Positions 1 to 5,804 of a stretch of DNA of 11,648 bases are shown here, one piece after another (the first letter of the stretch is position 1; each line of letters begins with the position of its first letter). The DNA is taken from positions 1-11,648 of the forward strand of contig JANMWE010000231.1 in assembly GCA_031393795.1 (NCBI GenBank), in the 5' to 3' direction. The DNA comes from CAMLHU01 sp031393795. Its GTDB lineage: Bacteria; Gemmatimonadota; Gemmatimonadetes; Gemmatimonadales; GWC2-71-9. The position numbers and the translations under genes were made by a program. Below the pieces are notes generated by a model. The model was not told the DNA's origin, searched no databases, and saw only the letters and a program-made list of their open reading frames with translations.

Positions 1-120
1 CCGGAAGGCCCAAGCCGCAGCGAGCAGATCGAGCGCCAGGCGGGGACGGACCAGCGCGCGGGCGGCAAGCGTCAGCGAGAGGGTGGTCCAGGAGCCGCGG
101 GGGGCGCTCGGGGAGGGCAT
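1..120 (-). CDS. Hypothetical protein, N-terminal 40 residues only (runs off left edge)
   Basis: An open minus-strand frame starts at an ATG (118-120) and continues off the window after 40 codons. The visible residues begin MPSPSAPRGSW and then form a mostly hydrophobic or arginine-dotted stretch (LAARALVRPRLALDLLAAAWAFR) that could be an amphipathic or membrane-proximal helix. No catalytic motif is visible and I cannot name the family. The start is supported by a good -10-like hexamer on the same strand at 128-133, only 7 nt before the ATG, with no Shine-Dalgarno site, so a leaderless transcript is likely. It is divergent from the LOG gene at 199. The alternative is a fortuitous frame, but the codon pattern and promoter position make a real gene more likely. 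Confidence 0.6.
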   Translation of the reverse strand, partial: MPSPSAPRGSWTTLSLTLAARALVRPRLALDLLAAAWAFR

Positions 121-127
121 GGCGTGA

Positions 128-133
128 AGTATA
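128..133 (-). promoter_or_regulatory. -10-like element for the left-edge gene
   Basis: On the minus strand this reads TATACT, one base from the TATAAT consensus. It ends 7 nt before the ATG of the left-edge gene, which places the expected transcription start at or next to the start codon. No convincing -35 is seen; TTCCGC sits about 17 bp upstream and matches poorly. The 11-mer ATACTTCACGC here recurs in the candidate promoter of the nitronate monooxygenase gene near 7264. Confidence 0.4.
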
Positions 134-163
134 CAGGCCGCCGGTGCGGCGCGGAACGCGGGG

Positions 164-169
164 TATATT
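164..169 (+). promoter_or_regulatory. -10-like element for the LOG-MFS pair
   Basis: TATATT in an otherwise GC-rich intergenic region, 29 nt before the chosen GTG start of the LOG gene. It would give a leader of about 23 nt carrying a Shine-Dalgarno site. No clear -35 is seen. It faces away from the minus-strand -10 at 128-133, so the region is a divergent promoter. Confidence 0.35.
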
Positions 170-187
170 CCACCGACGAACCCGCCC

Positions 188-191
188 GGAG
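188..191 (+). promoter_or_regulatory. Shine-Dalgarno site that decides the LOG start
   Basis: GGAG lies 7 nt before the GTG at 199. The frame is open further upstream to a GTG at 124, but that start lies before the candidate -10 at 164-169. The site therefore favours GTG 199. Confidence 0.5.
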
Positions 192-198
192 TCTTTCA

Positions 199-945
199 GT
201 GACCAAGCCATCCCGCCGCAGTGGCCCCCAGGGCATTTCCCCCCGCCCCACCGAGGACGAGGTGCTCCTCGCGACGACCGGCGAGCGCCCCGATGCGCAC
301 AAGCATTCCGATCCGTGGCGTGTGCTCCGCATCATGGGGGAGGTGGTGGAGGGGTTCGATTCGCTGGCGGAGGTGCACGAGGCCGTGACGATTTTCGGTT
401 CGGCGCGCACCCCGGCGACAGACCCGATGTACGCCAAGGCAGTGGAGGTGGCGCGACTCCTCGCGCGAGCCGGATGCCAGGTCATCACCGGCGGCGGGCC
501 CGGGATCATGGAAGCGGGGAACCTCGGGGCCCGCGAGGGCGGGACGCTCTCCATCGGGCTCAACATCGAGCTGCCGTTCGAACAGGGACTCAACGCCTAC
601 GTGGACCGGGGGATCGAATTCCGGTACTTCTTCGTCCGCAAACTGATGTTCGTGAAGTACTCCTCGGCATTCGTGGTCTTTCCGGGAGGATTCGGGACGC
701 TCGACGAGATGTTCGAGGCGCTGACGCTCATCCAGACCGACAAGGTGAAGGACTTCCCGGTGGTGCTCATCGGCGCCTCGTACTGGAAGGGATTGATCGA
801 CTGGCTCAAGGACACCGTCGCGGCGGAAGGGAAGATCGCCCTGCGGGACCTCAACATGATGCTCGTGACCGACGACGCGGAGGAGTGCGTGAGGCACGTC
901 ATGGCCGCGCGGACCAAACGAGCCGAGCCAAGCCGTGGTGGTTGA
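199..945 (+). CDS. LOG-family (TIGR00730-type) nucleotide 5'-monophosphate phosphoribohydrolase
   Basis: This 248-residue Rossmann-like protein carries both LOG-family signatures: GGGPGIMEA at residues 98-106 and PGGFGTLDE at 162-170, matching the family motif PGGxGTxxE. Enzymes of this family hydrolyse nucleoside 5'-monophosphates to the free base and ribose 5-phosphate. Plant and some bacterial members activate cytokinins, while others act on purine or pyrimidine monophosphates. The N-terminal 40 or so residues are polar, poorly ordered in appearance and precede the core that begins near GEVVEGFDSL, as is common in longer bacterial members. The GTG start is chosen from GGAG 7 nt upstream. 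The gene overlaps the MFS transporter by 11 bp, so the two are probably cotranscribed and coupled. The family call is firm; the substrate (cytokinin versus general nucleotide salvage) cannot be told from sequence. Confidence 0.9.
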   Translation: MTKPSRRSGPQGISPRPTEDEVLLATTGERPDAHKHSDPWRVLRIMGEVVEGFDSLAEVHEAVTIFGSARTPATDPMYAKAVEVARLLARAGCQVITGGGPGIMEAGNLGAREGGTLSIGLNIELPFEQGLNAYVDRGIEFRYFFVRKLMFVKYSSAFVVFPGGFGTLDEMFEALTLIQTDKVKDFPVVLIGASYWKGLIDWLKDTVAAEGKIALRDLNMMLVTDDAEECVRHVMAARTKRAEPSRGG

Positions 946-2461
946 ACCGAAGGGGTGGTACCGGTGGTACGCGTTGGGGTTGCTGTCGCTGCTGAACATC
1001 CTCAGTTACGTTGACCGGAACGTGATCTTCGGGCTGTTCGAGCCGATCAAGCGCGACTTGGGGCTCACCGACGGGCAACTCGGGTGGCTGGGATCGGCCT
1101 ACGTGCTGCTTTTCTCGGTGGCCGCCTTCCCGATGGGGGTCTTGAGCGACCTCCGGTCCCGGCGCGCGGTGGTGGCGACCGGCGTGACGGTCTGGAGCGT
1201 ATTCACCGCGCTCGGAGGCCTGGCGCGGAGTTTCGGAGCGCTCTTCGGCGTGCGTGCGGTGGTGGGGATCGGCGGGGCCGCGTTCGGTCCCGCCTCGAAT
1301 TCATTGGTGGCCGACTACTTCCCAGGGCCGCGCCGAGCCCTGGCGATAGGGATCCTCTCGGCCGGTGTCCCGGTGGGGGGGGCGATCGGATTCTGGGCCG
1401 GGGCGCAGTTGAATGAGGTGTACGGGTGGCGGGTGGCGTTCATGGCGGTGGGGCTGCCGGGTATCCTGCTCGCGGTGCTGGCGGGGCGACTGATCGACCC
1501 GAACCGCTCCCCGGAGCCGGTCCATCTCCTGAAGCTGCTGAGGCGATTCGAGCTTGGGCTCACCACCGTGCTGCGTCAGTTCGAGCCGCTCCTTCTGGCG
1601 AGCATCCTCGGCGCGATCGGGGCCTGGTGGGTGGATCAGCAGTACGGCGCCACGTCAGCCGCGGATGTCGCCGTGATGGCGACGGCCGTGGGAGTCGGGC
1701 TCGCGGCCAACATCGCGTGGTGGTTCTGGCAGATCCACCGGGACCGGATCGCGGACACCCCGTTCGGTCCCGGGGTGACCGGGCCGATGGGGGACGTGCT
1801 CGAGGAATTCGCTCGCGCGTTCCGGATGGTGCTGCACACGCCGACGCTCCTGTTCGTCTTCCTGGCGGGGGCGATGATCTCGTTCGGGCTGAACGGGCTG
1901 GTGGCGTGGGGCCCGAGCTTCGCGGCGAGGGCGCTGGGGTGGACCATGCGCGAGGCGACCGTGCAGCTCGCGGTGCCGGCGGTGATCGCAGGGACCTTCG
2001 GGACGCTGGCCGGCGGGGCCATCGCGGACTGGCTCCGGCGGTTCACCGATTCGTCGCGGATCGTCACGACGGCGATCGGGATGCTCGTCGGTGGGCCGAT
2101 CGCGATGTATGCCCTGACCGTGCGCGACCCCGTGCTCTTCACGCGGTTGTTCGGGGTCGGGTTCTTCTTCCTGACCTGGTACAACGGCCCTCTCTCGGCG
2201 GTGATCTTCGACGTGGTGCCGAGCCGGATCAGCGCGACCGCGATGGGTGCCTACCTGATGTTCATCCACGTGGCGGGGGACGCGATCGCCCTTCCCCTCG
2301 TGGGGAACTTGTCGGATCGATTCGGGCTCGATCGTGCGATCCTGATCCTTCCCTTCGTCTCGATCACGGGGGGGATCGTCGTGATGTTCGCGACCCGGTA
2401 TATCCGGCGGGACATGATGCGGGCGGCGCTGCCGACCGCGGAGTACCAGGCGGTGATCTAG
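935..2461 (+). CDS. Spinster-like major facilitator superfamily transporter
   Basis: This is a 508-residue polytopic membrane protein. Helix 1 carries the YVDR motif (residues 25-28) seen in Spns and organic-anion MFS proteins. The loop after helix 2 has the MFS motif A as GVLSDLRSRR (68-77). A late helix reads HVAGDAIALPLVGNLSDRFG (445-464), the Spinster-type glycine-aspartate signature before a second SDR. Besides the usual twelve hydrophobic segments, two more appear in the central loop at about 218-233 and 246-266, for a predicted fourteen. It begins at GTG 935 (GTG 938 is equally possible) inside the end of the LOG gene, without a good Shine-Dalgarno site, so translational coupling is likely. 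The substrate is unknown; Spns relatives move lysolipids or sphingolipids, and other relatives move organic anions. A link to LOG reaction products is only a guess. Confidence 0.88.
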   Translation: MVVEPKGWYRWYALGLLSLLNILSYVDRNVIFGLFEPIKRDLGLTDGQLGWLGSAYVLLFSVAAFPMGVLSDLRSRRAVVATGVTVWSVFTALGGLARSFGALFGVRAVVGIGGAAFGPASNSLVADYFPGPRRALAIGILSAGVPVGGAIGFWAGAQLNEVYGWRVAFMAVGLPGILLAVLAGRLIDPNRSPEPVHLLKLLRRFELGLTTVLRQFEPLLLASILGAIGAWWVDQQYGATSAADVAVMATAVGVGLAANIAWWFWQIHRDRIADTPFGPGVTGPMGDVLEEFARAFRMVLHTPTLLFVFLAGAMISFGLNGLVAWGPSFAARALGWTMREATVQLAVPAVIAGTFGTLAGGAIADWLRRFTDSSRIVTTAIGMLVGGPIAMYALTVRDPVLFTRLFGVGFFFLTWYNGPLSAVIFDVVPSRISATAMGAYLMFIHVAGDAIALPLVGNLSDRFGLDRAILILPFVSITGGIVVMFATRYIRRDMMRAALPTAEYQAVI

Positions 2462-2468
2462 GTGTTCT

Positions 2469-2487
2469 CTCGGCCCGGAGGGCCGAG
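2469..2487. repeat. REP-type hairpin, 8-bp perfect stem, GGA loop
   Basis: CTCGGCCC / GGA / GGGCCGAG, 7 bp after the MFS stop codon. No T-tract follows, so it is not a classical terminator, but it could protect or end the MFS message. It is followed by GCTCCAGAG, the phase shared with the copies at 2536 and 3210. Confidence 0.75.
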
Positions 2488-2524
2488 CTCCAGAGGCCAA
2501 GCTCCACACCCGAACTCCATCGTT

Positions 2525-2543
2525 CTCGGCCCGGAGGGCCAAG
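2525..2543. repeat. REP-type hairpin, second copy, GGA loop
   Basis: CTCGGCCC / GGA / GGGCCAAG, the same hairpin as at 2469 with one changed base. The change gives a T-G wobble when read on the minus strand. It is followed by the same CTCCA tail. Confidence 0.7.
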
Positions 2544-2548
2544 CTCCA

Positions 2549-2563
2549 CCCCTGTCTCAGGGG
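2549..2563. repeat. Small hairpin spanning the transposase stop codon
   Basis: CCCCTG / TCT / CAGGGG, a 6-bp perfect stem with a 3-nt loop. The minus-strand stop codon of the transposase (2557-2559) lies within it. It may help end or stabilise the transposase message; no T-tract follows. Confidence 0.5.
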
Positions 2564-3021
2564 AGGGAAGGCGGCCCGGAGGGCCGGGGCATCAGGAGCC
2601 AACGATAGCTTGAAGTCCTTGGCCAGCGTCGGGCTGGATTGTCGAGGATGTAGGCGGTGGTGGAGCGGAGATGGTCTGCGTCGCGGATGATCGTATCGAA
2701 ATATTCCGCAGTCCAGACCGGGGCAATCCGTCCGAGCTTTACCAAGGTGTGAGCGGTGAACGATTTCCAACTGTGCATGATGGTGTGGAGTGGGTGCGCC
2801 GCGTATGGCGTGAACAGCGTGTGCACATGATCGTCCATAACGACAGCGGTGTGCAGTTGATACCGAACACTGTCGAAGTGTCGGAGGGCCGTTATCACGA
2901 TGTCACGTTCGACAGGGGACAGCACTTCCTCGCGGCGTGCTAGCGACCAGCTGACGTGATAGGTCGCCCCGTCACGCCGAATGTGCGGGAGGTTTCTCCG
3001 ATATTTGAACTGTGGGGCCAT
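2557..3021 (-). CDS. REP-associated tyrosine transposase (RAYT, Y1/HUH family)
   Basis: This 154-residue protein has the single-domain IS200-like Y1 transposase layout. It has an N-terminal strand YHVSWSL (21-27), the HUH metal motif DDHVH with His65 and His67, and the helix TTAYILDNPARR with the likely catalytic Tyr124 followed by the NP pair usual in RAYTs. These enzymes nick single-stranded REP hairpins and are usually single-copy domesticated relatives of IS200/IS605 transposases. That fits the REP-like hairpins on both sides of the gene, including one inside its own 3' end at 2572-2586. The frame is open to an ATG at 3075, 18 residues longer. I prefer 3021 because the residues after it (MAPQFKYRRNLPHIRRDG) match the usual RAYT opening. 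No clear Shine-Dalgarno site is seen. The gene is intact, converges on the MFS gene, and has all key residues. Confidence 0.88.
   Translation of the reverse strand: MAPQFKYRRNLPHIRRDGATYHVSWSLARREEVLSPVERDIVITALRHFDSVRYQLHTAVVMDDHVHTLFTPYAAHPLHTIMHSWKSFTAHTLVKLGRIAPVWTAEYFDTIIRDADHLRSTTAYILDNPARRWPRTSSYRWLLMPRPSGPPSLP
2572..2586. repeat. REP-type hairpin inside the transposase 3' end, GGA loop
   Basis: CGGCCC / GGA / GGGCCG, a 6-bp perfect stem with the same loop as at 2469 and 2525. It lies inside the coding end of the transposase and encodes part of its Pro/Gly/Ser-rich last residues. Confidence 0.65.
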
Positions 3022-3102
3022 GCGGCGAGGATAGGCACGGGGCCTCAACGCTTGTTCAACCTGCCCCAGGTGCATTCTCGCTCACTACTGGGCGCATCGA
3101 GC

Positions 3103-3119
3103 GCGGGCTTCCAGCCCGC
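3103..3119. repeat. REP-type hairpin upstream of the transposase, TCC loop (inverted orientation)
   Basis: GCGGGCT / TCC / AGCCCGC, a 7-bp perfect stem. Its loop is the reverse complement of GGA, so it is oriented opposite to the hairpins on the other side of the transposase. Confidence 0.7.
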
Positions 3120-3144
3120 AAGGGACGACCTCGAGAGGATGGAA

Positions 3145-3163
3145 CGTGGGCCTCCGGCCCGCG
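3145..3163. repeat. REP-type hairpin, second upstream copy, TCC loop
   Basis: CGTGGGCC / TCC / GGCCCGCG, an 8-bp stem with one T-G wobble, 25 bp from the previous copy and in the same orientation. Confidence 0.65.
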
Positions 3164-3198
3164 ACAGGTCCGTCGATACAGAGGGCGCAGCAGGAGTT

Positions 3199-3217
3199 CT
3201 CGGTCCAGAGGGCCGAG
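3199..3217. repeat. REP-type hairpin, AGA loop, leading into a tandem array
   Basis: CTCGGTCC / AGA / GGGCCGAG, the same outer sequence as the copy at 2469 with two base changes. About 28 bp around it (3198-3225) match 2468-2495. The transposase is therefore flanked by direct repeats as well as inverted ones. Confidence 0.65.
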
Positions 3218-3269
3218 CTCCAGAGGGCCGAGCTCCAGAGGGCCAAGCTCCAGGGGGCCGAGCTCCAGA
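3210..3269. repeat. Four tandem copies of a 15-bp repeat
   Basis: The unit is GGGCCGAGCTCCAGA at 3210-3224, 3225-3239, 3240-3254 (two changes) and 3255-3269 (exact). It lies between the histidine kinase stop and the REP hairpins. The unit equals the right half of the REP hairpin plus its CTCCAGA tail, so it probably arose by local duplication of that sequence. Confidence 0.85.
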
Positions 3270-3288
3270 GGCCCGCGTTCGGTCCTCG

Positions 3289-4866
3289 TTACGCTCCTTC
3301 CCTCGGCGTGATCTCGCCAGGGCTCTTCATCCCTGGCCGGCGCACCGGCCCGTCGGTCGGGAGGATGAACCAGAAGGTGCTTCCCTTCCCGTAGACCGAT
3401 TCACAGCCGATCTGTCCGCCGTGGAGCTCCACGAGGCGCTTGCTCAACGCGAGGCCGAGCCCTGAGCCTTGCACCCGCCGGCTGGCGGACGCGTCCAGCT
3501 GGCTGAATTCCTGGAAGAGTTTCGGCATGTCCTCCGGGCGGATCCCCATCCCGGTATCGCCGACCGCCACCCAGACCGCCTCGCGGCGTTCGAGTCGCGG
3601 GTGTTCGCCGCTCCGGTCACCGGGAACGGGGAGCGGCGTCGAAGTGGCGAGCGCACGCAGGACGACTTCGCCCCCTTCGGGGGTGAACTTGGCCGCGTTG
3701 CTCAGGAGGTTGAACAGCACCTGTTGCACGCGGACCGCGTCGGCGAGGGCGTGGAGCGGCTGGTCCGGCAGTTCCAGGCGGCAGGTCTGCTGCCGAGCAA
3801 GGCGGAGGCTCTCCGTGTCGGCGGCCGCGCCGCGGATGGCCTGGATCAGATCGGTCTCGGAGAGCTCCAGGTGCATCCGGTCGGCGTCGATGCGCGAGAC
3901 GTCGAGCACCGAATTGATGAGGCGGAGGAGATGTTTGCCATTTCGGTGGATCGATTCGAGGAAATCCCGATGCTCGGTGCGCACCTCGCCGAGGTCGCCG
4001 GTGAGCAGGAGCTCGGAAAAGCCGATGATCGCATTGAGCGGGGTCCGGAGCTCGTGCGAGACATTGGCGAGGAATTCGTTCTTGAGCCGGGTGGCGCGCT
4101 GCAGCTCGATGTTCTTGCGGGCGAGCTCCACTTCGCTGCGCTTGCCCTCCTCGTGCATGTGCGCCCGATCGAACCCGATGGCGGCCTGGTCGGCGAGGGC
4201 GCGGAGGAGTTCGAGGTGCTCGGTGGTGAATTCACCACCGTCCTGGCGGTTGAAGACGCAGACGACCCCGATGACGAGCCCGCCCGACCGGAGCGGCGTG
4301 ATCGCGGCGGCCTTGAGCTCCCGCGGCGTGTCCGCGAAGTCGAAGTTGCGGGGGTCCAATCCCATGTCCGCGACGAGGACCGGTTCGTCATTGGTCACGA
4401 CCCAGCCGGCCAGGGAGCGATCGGTGGGGATGAGACGTTGTTCAGCGTGCTGCATCCGGCCGGTGGCGGCCACCACTTTGAGGAAGCGTCCCTCTTCGAC
4501 CACGAGCCCGATGGCGGCCGACTCTCCGCCGACGAGGTCAGCGGCGAAGCGGCAGACCTCGGTCAGGAGGTCGGGAAGGGATCGCCCCGAGAGAAGCACC
4601 TGTGCCAGATGGCGCAGCGCCTCGAGCTGACGGTTCCGGTCGGCCGCCGCGGCCAGGGCGTCATGCAGGGACTGGCTCCGCCGACGGCCCAGGATGCGGC
4701 CGCGCCAGACCGCGAGGAAGGCGATGAGCATCGCGGACCCTGCCGACCAGACCCCGGCCCACCGGTGTTCCCAGGCCCAGAACACGCCGATCCACCCGAG
4801 GCCGACCGCGATGAGGGTCAGTCCGACGGGTGTAAAGAGCCGGCGCGCCAGGGGCTTTTGATCCAC
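3289..4866 (-). CDS. Membrane-bound GAF-domain sensor histidine kinase
   Basis: This 525-residue protein opens with two transmembrane helices (about 12-31 and 38-54) joined by a very short loop, so there is no extracytoplasmic sensor domain. A GAF domain follows at about 95-235, then a coiled-coil linker (240-265). The HisKA domain has SHELRTP with phospho-acceptor His271. The HATPase domain has the N box NLLSNAAKF (387-394 region), G1 box DTGMGI (437-442), F box FQEFSQLD (451-458) and G2 box GSGLGL (467-472). There is no receiver domain and no response regulator in the window, so it is an orphan kinase. The GTG start overlaps the stop of the Bfd-like gene by one base (TAGTG), with GAGGGA only 2 nt upstream. 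Translation probably depends on coupling. The GAF domain is the likely sensor; its ligand is unknown. Confidence 0.92.
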   Translation of the reverse strand: MDQKPLARRLFTPVGLTLIAVGLGWIGVFWAWEHRWAGVWSAGSAMLIAFLAVWRGRILGRRRSQSLHDALAAAADRNRQLEALRHLAQVLLSGRSLPDLLTEVCRFAADLVGGESAAIGLVVEEGRFLKVVAATGRMQHAEQRLIPTDRSLAGWVVTNDEPVLVADMGLDPRNFDFADTPRELKAAAITPLRSGGLVIGVVCVFNRQDGGEFTTEHLELLRALADQAAIGFDRAHMHEEGKRSEVELARKNIELQRATRLKNEFLANVSHELRTPLNAIIGFSELLLTGDLGEVRTEHRDFLESIHRNGKHLLRLINSVLDVSRIDADRMHLELSETDLIQAIRGAAADTESLRLARQQTCRLELPDQPLHALADAVRVQQVLFNLLSNAAKFTPEGGEVVLRALATSTPLPVPGDRSGEHPRLERREAVWVAVGDTGMGIRPEDMPKLFQEFSQLDASASRRVQGSGLGLALSKRLVELHGGQIGCESVYGKGSTFWFILPTDGPVRRPGMKSPGEITPREGA

Positions 4867-5072
4867 TATCCCTCGGGGCCTTCGGTGAGGATCTGATGGA
4901 AGACGGTCTCGCCGGTCGCGAGGGCGCGGCGGACGTAGGGACGGCAGAGACCGCAATTCCCCCCGACCTTGGTCTCGCGCCGGATCGCATCGAGGTCCCA
5001 CCCGCCGGCACGGGCGCGTTCCAGCACCTGGGCGAAGGTGAGCCCGGTGCAGATGCAGCGGTCGATGTTCAT
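4866..5072 (-). CDS. Bfd-like [2Fe-2S] protein (bacterioferritin-associated ferredoxin family)
   Basis: This 68-residue protein has four cysteines, Cys6, Cys8, Cys40 and Cys43, in the pattern CxC-x31-CxxC. That is the spacing of the BFD-like [2Fe-2S] domain (E. coli Bfd uses Cys4, 6, 38 and 41). Opening MNIDRCICTGLTF and the later KVGGNCGLCRPYV are typical of this fold. Bfd proper donates electrons to bacterioferritin to release stored iron, while other family members sit in redox enzymes or assembly proteins. No ferritin gene is in the window. The ATG overlaps the SDR stop (ATGA) and its TAG overlaps the kinase GTG, so it is locked between the two genes. The cluster-binding call is strong; the partner is unknown. 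A role as redox relay to the SDR or as a signal input to the kinase is inference. Confidence 0.88.
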   Translation of the reverse strand: MNIDRCICTGLTFAQVLERARAGGWDLDAIRRETKVGGNCGLCRPYVRRALATGETVFHQILTEGPEG

Positions 5073-5773
5073 GGGCTGGAGGGGCGGATCTCGAGCTCCG
5101 AGATCGTCGCACGCGGCGGAAGCTGCAGCACCCCCAGCACCGCGGCCGCCACGTCCTCGGGCTGGAGGATCTTGGCGGGATCGCGCTCGAAGAGGGTCTG
5201 CGCGTGGATGATCTTGGTATCGACCGAGCCGGGACAGATGGCCACGACCCGGACGCCCTCCTTCCGGACCTCGAGCATCAGCGATTCGCTGAACCCCATC
5301 ACGGCGTGCTTGCTCGCGGAGTACGCCGTCCCGCCCGGGAAGCCGCGCTTGCCGGCCAGGGAGCTGATATTCACGACCGCACCCTGCTTCCGCGCACGCA
5401 TCCCGGGAAGGACGGCACTGGTCACGAGATAGAGGCTCCGCAGGTTGGTCGCCATCACGGCGTCCCACTCCGCCAGCGTCAGTTCGGCGAAGGGTTTGAG
5501 CACGCCGATGCCGGCGTTGTTCACGAGGACATCGACGGGGCCGAGTCGGTCGGTGACGTGCGCCACGAGTGCGGCGACCTGCGCCGGGTCGCCGACATCA
5601 CAGGCGCGACCGGCGGCGGTGATGCCCGCGGTCGCGAGGTCCTTGAGCAGGGCATCGACCTTGGAGGGGGTCCGGGCGCAGACGCCCACCTTGTAGCCAG
5701 CCTGGCCGAGCGAGAACGCGATGGCGCGACCGATCCCTTCGGTCGAACCGGTCACCAGAGCGGTTGCAGTCAT
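5069..5773 (-). CDS. Short-chain dehydrogenase/reductase (classical SDR)
   Basis: This 234-residue classical SDR has the cofactor motif TGSTEGIG (8-15), the NNAG motif (85-88) and the catalytic tetrad Asn110, Ser138, Tyr151 and Lys155 (YSASK). It ends with PGSVDTKI (181-188), the usual strand after which substrate loops follow. Arg34 (CAR) after the second strand favours NADPH over NADH. Such enzymes resemble FabG or 3-oxoacyl reductases but also act on many alcohols and ketones, so the substrate cannot be set. Its stop overlaps the Bfd-like start by 4 bp. Upstream, a -10-like TATAGA sits 8 nt before the ATG. The gene lies 31 bp after the nitronate monooxygenase stop, so it may have both read-through and its own promoter. 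Confidence 0.92.
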   Translation of the reverse strand: MTATALVTGSTEGIGRAIAFSLGQAGYKVGVCARTPSKVDALLKDLATAGITAAGRACDVGDPAQVAALVAHVTDRLGPVDVLVNNAGIGVLKPFAELTLAEWDAVMATNLRSLYLVTSAVLPGMRARKQGAVVNISSLAGKRGFPGGTAYSASKHAVMGFSESLMLEVRKEGVRVVAICPGSVDTKIIHAQTLFERDPAKILQPEDVAAAVLGVLQLPPRATISELEIRPSSP

Positions 5774-5781
5774 GCCCCTAA

Positions 5782-5787
5782 TCTATA
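5782..5787 (-). promoter_or_regulatory. -10-like element directly before the SDR gene
   Basis: Reads TATAGA on the minus strand, 8 nt before the SDR ATG, within the short gap after the nitronate monooxygenase gene. AGGGG lies only 1 nt before the ATG, too close for a normal Shine-Dalgarno site, so a leaderless or nearly leaderless transcript is plausible. No good -35 is seen. Confidence 0.35.
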
Positions 5788-5804
5788 CCGCGGGCTTGGT
5801 CGGC

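Noticed and set aside
2469..2487. Rho-independent terminator after the MFS gene
   Set aside because: The stem is strong but no T-run follows, and the same hairpin recurs at several places around the transposase, so a REP element explains it better.
1426..2613. Plus-strand 395-codon frame and minus-strand 371-codon frame over the MFS gene
   Set aside because: Both are Arg/Gly/Pro-rich out-of-frame readings of a clear membrane protein.
2956..3465. Plus-strand frames with a repeating RAPEG or RGPSS peptide
   Set aside because: The peptide repeat is only the translation of the 15-bp DNA tandem array; there is no start signal or upstream promoter.
3469..4896. Long plus-strand open frame (475 codons) opposite the histidine kinase
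   Set aside because: It is the antisense shadow of a kinase with all its motifs. High GC keeps the opposite frame open, and it has no recognisable domain or start signal.
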